This document shows, piece after piece, positions 12,489 to 22,200 of a DNA stretch of 64,000 nt. Below the pieces are notes generated by a model, which saw nothing but the letters and a program-made list of their open reading frames with translations, was not told the DNA's origin and did no database searches. This DNA is from Helicobacter canadensis MIT 98-5491 (GTDB lineage: Bacteria > Campylobacterota > Campylobacteria > Campylobacterales > Helicobacteraceae). The position numbers and the translations under genes are program-made. The stretch spans positions 1,331,629-1,395,628 of the forward strand of contig NZ_CM000776.2 of the NCBI RefSeq assembly GCF_000162575.1. Reading direction: 5' to 3'. Positions within the stretch are counted from its first letter, which is position 1. Each line of letters begins with the position of its first letter.

Positions 12489-14423
12489 TTAAAAGTCTAT
12501 TTTGGCTCTTACCCAAAAGTTTCTTCCCATTTCATATATTCTAGAGCTAACAGGATTATCCGCCACACTCAAATCAATGCTATTTTTAGAGAGGTGATAG
12601 CTATAGAGTTTATCCGTGAGATTTTCAACTCCTGCAAAAAGTTTGAGATTATTATAAGTGTAACCCACATAAAAGTTTATAATGCCAAATCCACTTGAAT
12701 CACCAAAATCTTGACCCACTACATTACCATAGCCTTCTAAACTTCTAGTTTGTTTTGCATGTGCAATGATTTCACCTTTGATAAAATATTTATTGTCATC
12801 ATATTTTAATGCAAAAAGTGTTTGCAAGGGTGCAATTTGCGCTAGTGGTCTATTTTCTTTTGTGTCTTGTCCATAGGTATAGCTCATTTGAGCTAATGCA
12901 AATGTATTAGGCAAAAACTCATAAGAAATCTCCGCTTCTCCACCCAATAATAACGCATCGGTATTAAAGCTTGCAGTGGTGGCTGTATTGTAATTTAACA
13001 TTATATAATCTTGAATATAAGAAACATAGCTAGACACGCTAAAGCTAAGCTTTTCTTTGTGATAAGTTGCCCCCAAATCCAATTGTGTGTTTTTTTCTTT
13101 TTTCAGATTCAAACCATTTCCCTTAGAAACTTCCCAAAAATCAGGAATCCTTTGTGCATAGCCCAAACCAGCATAAAGCGTGTAATCGCCAAAATATTTT
13201 TCAGCTCTTCCAAAGCCACTCAAGGCATATTTTGTATTAGAAGTATCTAGCTTGTGAGCCATCATATCCACCCTATCACCCCTTATACCCGCAAAATATC
13301 CCATATTAGATAAAGTAAAGGTTTCTATTTGCGAAAAAATCCCATAACTTTTAAAAGTATAATTAGGGGCATAAGGGCTATTTAGAATCATTTCTGCTTC
13401 TTGTGCACTATTTTGATTAGCAATAGATCTAGTCTTATGCTTATCTAAATTATAATTTCCACCAAAGTAAATCTTAGAGAGATCAAACTTTTTTTGATAT
13501 TCCAATCTCCCGCCCGTATTTGTTCTATTGGGATTGCTAATTTGATATTTATTCCCTGTTTTTGGAATGCCATTAGTTAGGCTAAAATTATCCATAATAT
13601 GGTCAATTTCGTGATGATAAATGTGAAAATCTAGCTTATCGTCATTGAAAAATTTAATCAAATGTGCTTGATAAGACTCCCTATCAAAAGTTCTCGCATC
13701 CATTGTCCTATCTGCATAAGCAGCTTCTCCCCTGCCAATATCAAAGCTAAGCTCTAATTTTAAATCAGGGCTAGGAGTTAAGGCGCCAATAAAACTCCCT
13801 GATTGTCTTTTGTATGCGGAATGCACCCTATCTCCCCTGCCACTTTTATAGTCATCGCTTCTATAGTTTGAATAGATAGCTTGCAAACTACCTAGTTCAT
13901 TTCCACCTATTAAATGCGTATTAGCATCAACCCTTCCAAAACTTCCATAAAGTGCATCCACCCCACCGCTAAAGCTTGGTTTTTGAAGTGTTAGAATCTC
14001 TCTATCAAAGAGCATTCCTCCAGTAATCAAAGAACCATATCTTACATCTTGGGGACCTTTTATAATGACAATAGAATTATAATTTTGTGGAAAAATATAG
14101 GTTAAAGTCGTATCCATTCTACCACCACAACCACCCAATAAAGTCCCTCCATTTACAACAATTGGCAATCTACCTCCACCAAGCGATCTAAAAAATGCCT
14201 CGGTTCCACCACCGCCTTTTTTAGCAACCGAAAACCCAGGAATCTGCTGCAAACTCTTTGCAATATCGCTATTATTTAAAAGCGAATCTTTGCCTAAAAT
14301 ATCGGTGTAATCAATTTGAGTGGGATCTGTTAAGGGAGAATTAGTATATTGGATTGTAACTTGATTACCTTGCGAATAAAGTAGTGTTGAGAGGGATAAA
14401 AACGCAAAAACTTTGTATTTCAT
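12489..14423 (-). CDS. TonB-dependent outer-membrane receptor, copper-receptor type
   Basis: This 644-residue outer-membrane protein has a signal peptide (about residues 1-17), a plug domain with VVNGGTLLGGCGGRMD and IKGPQDVRYGS, a 22-strand-like beta barrel and a C-terminal aromatic residue (RAKIDF) for barrel assembly. The GGCGGRMD...YIFPQNY segment resembles the OprC/NosA TonB-copper family, so copper or another metal complex is the best guess for the substrate. Iron, nickel or cobalamin cannot be excluded. AAGGAAA precedes the ATG. It is transcribed away from a ZIP metal transporter gene across a 342-base shared control region. Confidence 0.8.
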   Translation of the reverse strand: MKYKVFAFLSLSTLLYSQGNQVTIQYTNSPLTDPTQIDYTDILGKDSLLNNSDIAKSLQQIPGFSVAKKGGGGTEAFFRSLGGGRLPIVVNGGTLLGGCGGRMDTTLTYIFPQNYNSIVIIKGPQDVRYGSLITGGMLFDREILTLQKPSFSGGVDALYGSFGRVDANTHLIGGNELGSLQAIYSNYRSDDYKSGRGDRVHSAYKRQSGSFIGALTPSPDLKLELSFDIGRGEAAYADRTMDARTFDRESYQAHLIKFFNDDKLDFHIYHHEIDHIMDNFSLTNGIPKTGNKYQISNPNRTNTGGRLEYQKKFDLSKIYFGGNYNLDKHKTRSIANQNSAQEAEMILNSPYAPNYTFKSYGIFSQIETFTLSNMGYFAGIRGDRVDMMAHKLDTSNTKYALSGFGRAEKYFGDYTLYAGLGYAQRIPDFWEVSKGNGLNLKKEKNTQLDLGATYHKEKLSFSVSSYVSYIQDYIMLNYNTATTASFNTDALLLGGEAEISYEFLPNTFALAQMSYTYGQDTKENRPLAQIAPLQTLFALKYDDNKYFIKGEIIAHAKQTRSLEGYGNVVGQDFGDSSGFGIINFYVGYTYNNLKLFAGVENLTDKLYSYHLSKNSIDLSVADNPVSSRIYEMGRNFWVRAKIDF

Positions 14424-14765
14424 AAAATATTTCCTTAAAAATTATTATCTTATTTTAAAAAGAATTTAATAGTTTGCTTATGTTAATATCTAACCAACAG
14501 CTTCAATTAAAAATAAGCCAAATAGTAAGATTATAATGCCGATACTTTAAAATAAAACTTGAATTTAAGCTAAATTCTTACAATTTGGTTTGCATTACTA
14601 ATTTTATAATTACATATTGTAACATTTCTATATCGAGACTAAAAATTAACCATTTACTTTTAAATCATTGAATAAAAAATAATTATATTGTTAATATTAA
14701 TCTCTTGATCTTAGTTAATATAAAAGGTGCTACAATTTGTTTTTTATTATTTAGAGGGATTAATT
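14424..14765. other. AT-rich divergent control region between TonB receptor and ZIP transporter genes
   Basis: These 342 bases hold no ORF or RNA gene that I can support. Toward the receptor gene there are GATAAT-like repeats on the - strand (in the segment near 14438-14455) that could be part of a Fur-type box. Toward the ZIP gene, TACAAT at 14731-14736 can serve as a -10 box. TTATATT near 14682 and AATATAA near 14716 are an imperfect inverted pair around AT-rich DNA. Metal-responsive regulation of both genes is plausible but not shown. Confidence 0.4.
14731..14736 (+). promoter_or_regulatory. Probable -10 box of the ZIP transporter gene
   Basis: TACAAT lies 30 bases before the ATG at 14766, leaving a leader of about 23 bases with the ribosome-binding site GAGGG. 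Confidence 0.4.
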
Positions 14766-15635
14766 ATGGAAATTTTATCTTGGCAAGTTTTTTATGCCAT
14801 TATGTTAACATTTTTTGCAGGTGCCTCAAGTGCAATTGGAGCTTTAATTGCTTTCTTTTCATACACTAATAATACTCGATTTTTATCTTTTGGGCTTGGC
14901 TTTTCTGCAGGAGTTATGATTTATATTGCTTTTGTAGAGATTCTACCTTCTTCATTATTGGATTTCAAAACCTATTCTAAAGATTTTGGTGAAATAATAG
15001 GCTTATTATGCTTTTTTGGAGGATTATTAATTAGCCTACTTATTGACAAACTCATCCCAAAAGAACTCAATCCACACAACCCCAAAAATGATGATGAGTT
15101 ATTAGAGCTAAAAATTTGCCCCATTCCTAGTGGCAAGCAAAAACCAAGCTATCACCCTGGAATCTCACAGAGAGAAACTTTAAAACTTAAACATACGGGA
15201 ATTTTAACAGCTATTGCCATTGGAATACATAATTTTCCAGAAGGCTTTGCCGTGTTTGCTTCAAGCCTAGATAATCTTTCATTTGGTATTATTATTGCAC
15301 TTGCAATTGCCATTCACAATATTCCTGAAGGTATGGCGGTTTCGCTACCTATTTATCACGCTACAGGCAACAAAAAGAAAGCTTTTTATTATTCTGCTAT
15401 TTCGGGACTTGCAGAACCCTTAGGAGCAATCATTGGAGCATTATTTTTATTACCTTTTATGGGAGATTTAACTTTAGCTATTACTTTTGCCTTTGTAGCT
15501 GGGATTATGGTATTTATCTCACTAGATGAATTGCTTCCTGCTTCAAAAAACTATGGAGAAGCTCACGATAGCCTATATGGATTGATTCTAGGAATGGCGG
15601 TTATAGCCCTTAGCCTATTAATTTTACATCGCTAA
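14766..15635 (+). CDS. zupT: ZIP family metal (zinc) transporter ZupT
   Basis: This 289-residue inner-membrane protein imports zinc and possibly other divalent metals. It has eight hydrophobic segments and the two ZIP metal-site helices, HNFPEGFAVF and HNIPEGMAVS, in the second half. GAGGG precedes the chosen ATG at 14766; the frame is open upstream to a GTG but that region lacks a ribosome-binding site. Its stop overlaps by four bases the convergent stop of the next gene. Confidence 0.9.
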   Translation: MEILSWQVFYAIMLTFFAGASSAIGALIAFFSYTNNTRFLSFGLGFSAGVMIYIAFVEILPSSLLDFKTYSKDFGEIIGLLCFFGGLLISLLIDKLIPKELNPHNPKNDDELLELKICPIPSGKQKPSYHPGISQRETLKLKHTGILTAIAIGIHNFPEGFAVFASSLDNLSFGIIIALAIAIHNIPEGMAVSLPIYHATGNKKKAFYYSAISGLAEPLGAIIGALFLLPFMGDLTLAITFAFVAGIMVFISLDELLPASKNYGEAHDSLYGLILGMAVIALSLLILHR

Positions 15636-16240
15636 CAAACTTTAAGACTAGAGCTAAAATAACGCATCATTTCAATAGTTTCTTGATCTAGCAAAGTGCC
15701 TCTATTGGTTAAATCTTTGATGATTTGTTCTCTAGCTTCCTGTTTTAAGTTTTGTCCAAATTTTGCTTTTATGCTTTGACTTTCTACCTTTATTATTCCA
15801 ACAAACACACCTCTCTCTTGCCCTTTAAATTGACCTAAATCCATATTCAATGAATCATTGTAAGGTTCATACTTTTGCACTAACGCCTTTAAAATATGTT
15901 TTTTTCTTTGATGATCTGTAATTGTTTCAAAAATGCCACTTAGATAAACAGAAAAGAAAAATTGCGTAGGAATCATTGTATTATTTAAAAAATAAGAAGG
16001 AATATAAGAATAAACTTTTGTAGCACTAAAGGAGACTTTTGGATTCTCCTTTAATAAATGATATTTTCTGCCACTTTTTGCTCCGTGAAAATAAATCTCA
16101 CCTTCTTCATAGCAAAAGCTAATAGGCACTCCATAAGGTTCATCATCAGGTATAACCATCACTCCAAACTCAATTTTTGCTAACATTGTCTGGAGTATTT
16201 GAGAATCAAAGCACTCAAATTCACTACGACGCATTAGCAT
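15632..16240 (-). CDS. Pyridoxamine 5'-phosphate oxidase-like flavin-binding protein
   Basis: This 202-residue protein matches the FMN-binding split-barrel fold of the pyridoxamine-phosphate-oxidase/Nim type. The order is an MRRSEFECFD N-terminus, PYGVPISFCYEEGEIYFHGA strands, GRKYHLLKENPKVSFSAT and a YLSGIFETI strand. Relatives bind FMN or haem and reduce small compounds, but the substrate here is unknown. ATG at 16240 and at 16234 are both possible. It begins five bases after the nifU stop, so it may share the nifS-nifU transcript. Confidence 0.75.
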   Translation of the reverse strand: MLMRRSEFECFDSQILQTMLAKIEFGVMVIPDDEPYGVPISFCYEEGEIYFHGAKSGRKYHLLKENPKVSFSATKVYSYIPSYFLNNTMIPTQFFFSVYLSGIFETITDHQRKKHILKALVQKYEPYNDSLNMDLGQFKGQERGVFVGIIKVESQSIKAKFGQNLKQEAREQIIKDLTNRGTLLDQETIEMMRYFSSSLKVC

Positions 16241-16245
16241 TTATC

Positions 16246-17226
16246 TCACACAGGGAAAACGCGAATACTAGAATCAAGCCCTTCTTGTAAAACTGATTCA
16301 ATGGCAAAAAGCGTTCCTGTCGCACCACTAGCACAGCCACTGCATGCACCAAGATAGCGAATATAAACATCTGTATAGCCATCGCTAGAATTTTTAAGCT
16401 CAATGATCTCCATATTTCCGCCATCCATCATTAACATTGGGCGAATTTTTTCATCAATCAAACTCTCAATGGCTTTAATCTTTTGAACCAAAGTCATATC
16501 GGCAAACTTCAAATCTCCCTTTGATTCTAAATCTGCTTTGTTTTTTAGTGCTTCTTCTTCCATTTCAGCACGCACATCACGCAAAATATCTACAAGGTAA
16601 TATTCTCTCTCTTCGTGCCCTCCGGGTTTAATACAACTTTTACAAAAAGCTCCTGCTTTAGTGTATTCTGTAATCTCTTCAACGCTTTTTAAATCATTAA
16701 GTTTAATTACTTCTTTAAGTGTTCCAAGGCTTACTCTAGCACACTCACACACGATAATTTCATCTTCAAAATCTTCTGGATTCTTACCCAAATATAAAGC
16801 TGCTGCTTTTTTAATAACATCATAAGCCATAACAGAGCAATGCATTTTTTGTCCTGGAACTGCTGGAGTATCAGGATCATCACGCAAAGCCTTTTCAACA
16901 TCAATGTTTGTAATCTTGACTGCCTCTTGCACCTTTTTGCCCAAACAAAGCTCAACCATCATATCGCTACTTGCAATAGCAGTCCCACAACCAAAGCTTT
17001 TAAACTTAGCATCCACAATCACATCATTAGCATCTACAAGCCAATATAGCCTTACTGCATCACCACAAGCCTCAGCACCATAGTCTGCTACAATCAGCTT
17101 TAAGCCACGCTCATCGGCTTCTTTTTGTGTGATAACTCCCAAGTGAGTTGGATTATCCATTCGCTCACTAACTTTTTTACTATAAGCATCCCACAATGCT
17201 CCACCAAGTAATTCATTTTTTGCCAT
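16246..17226 (-). CDS. nifU: Fe-S cluster assembly scaffold NifU
   Basis: This 326-residue protein has the three-part NifU layout. The N-terminal IscU-like domain (to about residue 130) carries cysteines in EACGDAV, FGCGTAIAS and MHCSVMAYD. A central BFD-like [2Fe-2S] domain has CECARV and CKSCIKPGG. The C-terminal NifU domain has GACSGCASG. It holds nascent clusters before transfer to target proteins. In Helicobacter and Campylobacter, NifS-NifU is the housekeeping Fe-S system rather than a nitrogen-fixation one. It lies 11 bases after nifS. Confidence 0.96.
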   Translation of the reverse strand: MAKNELLGGALWDAYSKKVSERMDNPTHLGVITQKEADERGLKLIVADYGAEACGDAVRLYWLVDANDVIVDAKFKSFGCGTAIASSDMMVELCLGKKVQEAVKITNIDVEKALRDDPDTPAVPGQKMHCSVMAYDVIKKAAALYLGKNPEDFEDEIIVCECARVSLGTLKEVIKLNDLKSVEEITEYTKAGAFCKSCIKPGGHEEREYYLVDILRDVRAEMEEEALKNKADLESKGDLKFADMTLVQKIKAIESLIDEKIRPMLMMDGGNMEIIELKNSSDGYTDVYIRYLGACSGCASGATGTLFAIESVLQEGLDSSIRVFPV

Positions 17227-17237
17227 ATTAAATCCTT

Positions 17238-18422
<1,185 letters not shown>

Positions 18423-18614
18423 TCAAATTATTCAAATATCTTTATAAAATCTTTCATTTTCTAAAAAATCAAAATGAATTTAGCTTTTACTCTAAAAAAC
18501 CTTAAAGAAAATTAAAATCCATAGCTTTACTTTCTTTAAAATCGGCTATTTTCACAAAAGGTAAATTTTATCATTTAGTTAAAAATAAATTAATTATAAA
18601 TACTATTGAAGTTT

Positions 18615-18655
18615 TGTAGATTCTAAGCCTTTAGCCAAACAAACTAGAATCTACA
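18615..18655. terminator. Hairpin downstream of kdsB
   Basis: TGTAGATTCTA and TAGAATCTACA form an 11-bp perfect stem around a 19-base loop, starting 12 bases after the kdsB stop on the - strand. There is no U run, so it is a weak or Rho-aided terminator, or protects the mRNA end. Confidence 0.5.
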
Positions 18656-18666
18656 AATTTTCATTA

Positions 18667-19407
18667 TTAAAGGGAAAAAATTTCTAAGGCTCTTTTTAAA
18701 TCTTCTTTAGTATCAATCCCAAAAGATCGACTATTTACTTCTGCCATTACAATCGTTTTTTTATTTTCTATAGCTCTTAATTGCTCTAATTTCTCAATTT
18801 CTTCTAAGGAAGACTTGGGTAAATCACAAAATTCTTGCAAACTTTTTCCGCTAAAGGCATAGATTCCTAAATGCCCAAAATACCGCCATTTATCGTGTGA
18901 ATCAAGAATATTTTCTCTATCATAAGGAATCCTAGAGCGCGAAAAATAAATTGCTTCCTTATCTTTATTTAGCACAACTTTAACTAAATTTGGATCCTCT
19001 GCTTCTTCTTTGGAAATCACTCGCATACAACTCCCCATAAAAGGAATTTCTCCTCTTTCTTGTGCTTTAGATTCCATAAGACTTTTTAGCTTTTGTATCA
19101 CTTCTTTTTCAATAAAGGGCTCATCTCCTTGCAAATTAATGATAATTTCATCTTGTCCTAAGCCCAAAATTCTTGCACATTCTGCGATTCTATCCGTGCC
19201 ACTCTCATGCTCTTTGCTTGTTAGAATAGACTTGAAGCCATATTGCTCACACACTTCTTGAACGCTAACATCATCACAAGCAATCACAACCTCATCCACT
19301 TCTTTTGCTATTTTGGCAACTCGAATCACCATAGGAATCCCACCAACAGAAACAAGAATCTTATTGGGGAAGCGAGTGGATTTTAATCGAGCAGGAATAA
19401 TAATCAT
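18667..19407 (-). CDS. kdsB: CMP-KDO synthetase (3-deoxy-manno-octulosonate cytidylyltransferase)
   Basis: KdsB activates KDO with CTP for lipopolysaccharide core synthesis in the cytosol. The N-terminal nucleotide-binding signature IPARLKSTRFPNK is clear, followed by QGDEPFI and the FGIDTKEDL end of the family. The 246-residue length is normal. waaA, which uses the product, lies elsewhere in this window. The start follows the stop of the upstream zinc-ribbon gene by three bases, so they form an operon. Confidence 0.95.
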   Translation of the reverse strand: MIIIPARLKSTRFPNKILVSVGGIPMVIRVAKIAKEVDEVVIACDDVSVQEVCEQYGFKSILTSKEHESGTDRIAECARILGLGQDEIIINLQGDEPFIEKEVIQKLKSLMESKAQERGEIPFMGSCMRVISKEEAEDPNLVKVVLNKDKEAIYFSRSRIPYDRENILDSHDKWRYFGHLGIYAFSGKSLQEFCDLPKSSLEEIEKLEQLRAIENKKTIVMAEVNSRSFGIDTKEDLKRALEIFSL

Positions 19408-19410
19408 AGT

Positions 19411-19665
19411 CTAAAAATCGAATAATTCACCCAAAAAACTTTCTCGTTTTTTAGGCTTTTGGTAACTTTCTCTATACCTTGTATCCTCATATTGCCTTCT
19501 TTCTTCATATTTTGGAGATTGTGCATTTTGAGTAGAACGCTCAATAATTTTATCTAATTCACCCCTATCAAGCCATACTCCACGGCATTTTGGACAATAA
19601 TCAATCTCAACACCACTTCTCTCACTCATCACTAAATCTACACCACTACAAACTGGACACTGCAT
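19411..19665 (-). CDS. Zinc-ribbon (TFIIB-type) small protein
   Basis: This 84-residue protein starts with two CxxC pairs, CPVC and CPKC, followed by RGVWLDRGELDKII, the signature of the zf-TFIIB domain family. The C-terminal 40 residues are charged and probably disordered, and end in FLGELFDF. Function is unknown; relatives are thought to bind nucleic acid or act as small adaptors. AAAGGGG precedes the ATG and a TATAAT box lies at 19687-19692 on the same strand. Confidence 0.8.
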   Translation of the reverse strand: MQCPVCSGVDLVMSERSGVEIDYCPKCRGVWLDRGELDKIIERSTQNAQSPKYEERRQYEDTRYRESYQKPKKRESFLGELFDF

Positions 19666-19686
19666 TTTTACCCCTTTTTTAAAGAA

Positions 19687-19692
19687 ATTATA
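19687..19692 (-). promoter_or_regulatory. -10 box upstream of the zinc-ribbon gene and kdsB
   Basis: TATAAT on the - strand lies 22 bases before the zinc-ribbon ATG, leaving about 15 bases of leader that contain AAAGGGG. Confidence 0.5.
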
Positions 19693-19765
19693 TAGAAATT
19701 AGCTTAAATTTTCATTCCTTTCTAATAATTAGTTTCTAAAAAACCTTATTATTGCTAAACAGCTC

Positions 19766-20158
19766 TCACTTGCGGTTTGCTACTCCAACCCCTAATGCCT
19801 TATCTACAATCTCTTTGCGACTAGGATTAGCATTTTTAAAATACAATTCAATCTCTAAAAGCAATTTTGCATTGACCGCTTTGTGTGTTGCAAGTAACAA
19901 TACAAATTGCACATCAAAATCTAAAATTTCCTCCATATAAGTGCTATAATGAATCTTAGCTAATTTGACACACTTTTTTAAGTCTTCTAAGCTTTTGTCT
20001 TTTTGTTTTAAAACTTCTAAAATCTCTTGGGCACTAGGAATTTTTTCTATAGCATTAGATGCCTTAGGTTTCCTTGATAAAAAGGCAACCAACAAGCCTA
20101 AAAACAAGATTCCTATAACCGCACCCATTAACACTAAAAACAAAAATTCTTGTTGCAT
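19766..20158 (-). CDS. Membrane-anchored hypothetical protein (130 residues)
   Basis: The protein has one N-terminal hydrophobic helix (about residues 6-28) followed by a cytoplasmic helical region rich in Lys, Glu and Leu. I start at the ATG at 20158 because AGGGG sits at a good distance before it; the GTG at 20170 would touch that site. The segment around PSAQEILEVLKQKDKSLEDLK looks like a helical bundle. I do not recognise a family. It is transcribed away from dapD. Confidence 0.6.
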   Translation of the reverse strand: MQQEFLFLVLMGAVIGILFLGLLVAFLSRKPKASNAIEKIPSAQEILEVLKQKDKSLEDLKKCVKLAKIHYSTYMEEILDFDVQFVLLLATHKAVNAKLLLEIELYFKNANPSRKEIVDKALGVGVANRK

Positions 20159-20241
20159 TTTCAAATCCACTCCCCTAATTTCTAAGTTTTAATTATATTC
20201 CAACTTCACTTTAAATTTTTGTAGAATTTTCAAACTTTCGT

Positions 20242-20247
20242 TATAAT
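20242..20247 (+). promoter_or_regulatory. -10 box of dapD
   Basis: TATAAT lies 32 bases before the dapD ATG. The leader contains AGAAGGA seven bases before the start. Confidence 0.55.
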
Positions 20248-20273
20248 GGCAAACAAAAATAGAAGGATTTTAT

Positions 20274-21479
20274 ATGAATACAAATGAATTTAAACAAAAA
20301 GTGAGCGAGATTCAAGCAAAAAGCGAATACAAAGCACCTCTTGGCTTTGGAATCTGTTATGCTGATGTTGGAGTTATGAGCAATAAAGTTTTACAAGCCA
20401 CTTATCCTGTTTTAAACTGGCAAGAAAACTTTGGCAGTTATGCTATTTTTTGGGATTTGCGTGAAGAATGCGAAATCCTAGAAGATTGTGAAAGTGAATT
20501 GGTTTTTGGTATCACAGAAGAATTTGTCATCAAAGCTCTAGAAGCTTTCTCTCCTTACCTAGCAGAAACCCAAAGCAATCCTAACGCACACAAAAATGTA
20601 GCCGTAGTTTTAGAATTGCAACGCGCCTTACAAGAAGACAGAATCTATACTGAAAATGGAGATTTTAGATACCGATTCTGTGCTCTCTATGAAGATAAAC
20701 AATGCAAGAGTGTTGAATCAGCTTATATGAAACTCCTTGCACTTTCTTTAGGTAAGGCACCTCTTAGAAGTCTATATTTGGATGGAATCTTTGGACTTTT
20801 AAGTAATGTAGCTTGGAGTGGAAATGTGCCTTTTGAGCTAGATTGGCTAAGAGAAAATGAAATTGCACTCAAAATGCGAGGAGAATTCCCTGCAATTGAT
20901 TTTGTTGATAAATTCCCACGCTACTTAATGCAAGTCATTCCACAATACGACAATATCCGCCTCCTTGACACCGCAAAAACTCGCTTTGGTGCGTATTTAG
21001 GCACAGGTGGCTACACACAAATGCCGGGTGCTAGTTATGTGAATTTCAATGCTGGTGCAATGGGTGCGTGCATGAATGAAGGTAGAATCTCATCTAGCGT
21101 AATTGTCGGAGAAGGTAGCGATGTTGGTGGTGGCGCAAGTATCTTGGGTGTGCTAAGTGGTGGTAACTCTGATCCCATTAGCATTGGTAAAAACTGCCTC
21201 CTTGGCGTGAATAGCTCTACAGGTATTAGCTTAGGCGATGGGTGCATTGTAGATGGTGGAATCGCCATTCTAGCTGGAACAATTTTCCAAATTACCCCAC
21301 AAGAAGCTCAAAAAATCAAAGAAATTAATCCAGATTTTGAAATCAAAGACAATGGACTTTATAAAGGTAGAGAACTCTCAGGTAAAAATGGAATCCACTT
21401 CCGATGTGATTCTAAGAGTGGTGTTATGATTGCTTTCCGCTCTAATCGAAAAATAGAACTTAATTCGGCTTTACACTAA
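20274..21479 (+). CDS. dapD: Tetrahydrodipicolinate N-succinyltransferase
   Basis: DapD acts in the succinylase branch of lysine and meso-diaminopimelate synthesis, so it feeds peptidoglycan. The 401-residue form with a long N-terminal domain is the type found in Campylobacterales. The C-terminal half has the left-handed beta-helix repeats: SSVIVGEGSDVGGGASI, ISIGKNCLLG and ISLGDGCIVDGGIAIL. AGAAGGA precedes the ATG. A strong hairpin terminator lies after the stop. Confidence 0.93.
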   Translation: MNTNEFKQKVSEIQAKSEYKAPLGFGICYADVGVMSNKVLQATYPVLNWQENFGSYAIFWDLREECEILEDCESELVFGITEEFVIKALEAFSPYLAETQSNPNAHKNVAVVLELQRALQEDRIYTENGDFRYRFCALYEDKQCKSVESAYMKLLALSLGKAPLRSLYLDGIFGLLSNVAWSGNVPFELDWLRENEIALKMRGEFPAIDFVDKFPRYLMQVIPQYDNIRLLDTAKTRFGAYLGTGGYTQMPGASYVNFNAGAMGACMNEGRISSSVIVGEGSDVGGGASILGVLSGGNSDPISIGKNCLLGVNSSTGISLGDGCIVDGGIAILAGTIFQITPQEAQKIKEINPDFEIKDNGLYKGRELSGKNGIHFRCDSKSGVMIAFRSNRKIELNSALH

Positions 21480-21518
21480 AGGCTAGATTCTGCTCTATGC
21501 AGAATCTCCTTGCCTTTT
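21478..21518. terminator. Hairpin terminator between convergent dapD and pgeF
   Basis: AGATTCTGC and GCAGAATCT pair around a five-base loop. An outer AAAGGC/GCCTTT stem extends it across a small internal loop. It starts at the dapD stop and ends at the pgeF stop, with TTTT on the + strand side, so it can end both transcripts. Confidence 0.7.
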
Positions 21519-22200
21519 AGTTAAACTTGTCAGTCAAACTTGCAAATATTCCAAATCTCCCACAATTCTTATCTCTACGATAAGAAAAATATCTCCCACT
21601 ACAACAAGTGCAAAGCGGATTAATTTCATAATTGCAAATACCAATTTCCCTAAATTGCCCTTTTAAAACCTCTATTAAATCTAAATAGATTTTTCCTTCT
21701 TTTGCAATTTTTCCGCTCTCTAGTGCTTCGCTCAAAACTTCTACACCTACTTCATAACAACACCCTCTAATAGAAGGACCAATATAGACAAAGAGATCAT
21801 CCAAGCGACTTTGGTATTCTCTCTGTAACAGAGAAAATGCCCCAAAAACAATCCCTTTTTCTACTCCAAGCCTACCTGCATGAAGCAACACTAAAACTCG
21901 CTTAACTTTATCATATATCACAATGGGATTACAATCTGCAACCATAATTAAGCCCACTAAGCCTGTTTTGTCTAATATAATCCCATCTCCATCACCAAGC
22001 AAACCACTTTTGGAAGCCTTTAGAATATCACTCCCATGCACTTGATTTAAAAAACACAATTGCTCTACAGAATAACCACGACTTTGTAGCTCTATACTTT
22101 GATTTTGCTTAACTGCTTCTTTGGTTAAATTTCCAGCGTGAAAGGCTATATTTCTCCCCCCTTCACTCAACCAAAGATCTAAACCACTAGGAATTATCAA
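21517..22200 (-). CDS. pgeF: YfiH/PgeF-type laccase-domain protein (peptidoglycan editing / nucleoside phosphorylase family)
   Basis: This 227-residue protein has the three zinc-ligand positions of the family: His in NQVHGSD, Cys in VADCNPIVIYD and His in LLHAGRLG. The IGPSIRGCCYEVG segment follows. Relatives act as purine nucleoside phosphorylase/adenosine deaminase or correct L-Ser-containing peptidoglycan precursors. The usual HAGWRG reads HAGRLG here. The start is TTG, overlapping the end of the MreB-like gene by 14 bases. Confidence 0.82.
   Translation of the reverse strand: MIIPSGLDLWLSEGGRNIAFHAGNLTKEAVKQNQSIELQSRGYSVEQLCFLNQVHGSDILKASKSGLLGDGDGIILDKTGLVGLIMVADCNPIVIYDKVKRVLVLLHAGRLGVEKGIVFGAFSLLQREYQSRLDDLFVYIGPSIRGCCYEVGVEVLSEALESGKIAKEGKIYLDLIEVLKGQFREIGICNYEINPLCTCCSGRYFSYRRDKNCGRFGIFASLTDKFN

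Noticed and set aside
14680-14725. A NikR-type operator in the TonB/ZIP gap
   Set aside because: The TTATATT/AATATAA arms are short, far apart and expected by chance at this AT content.
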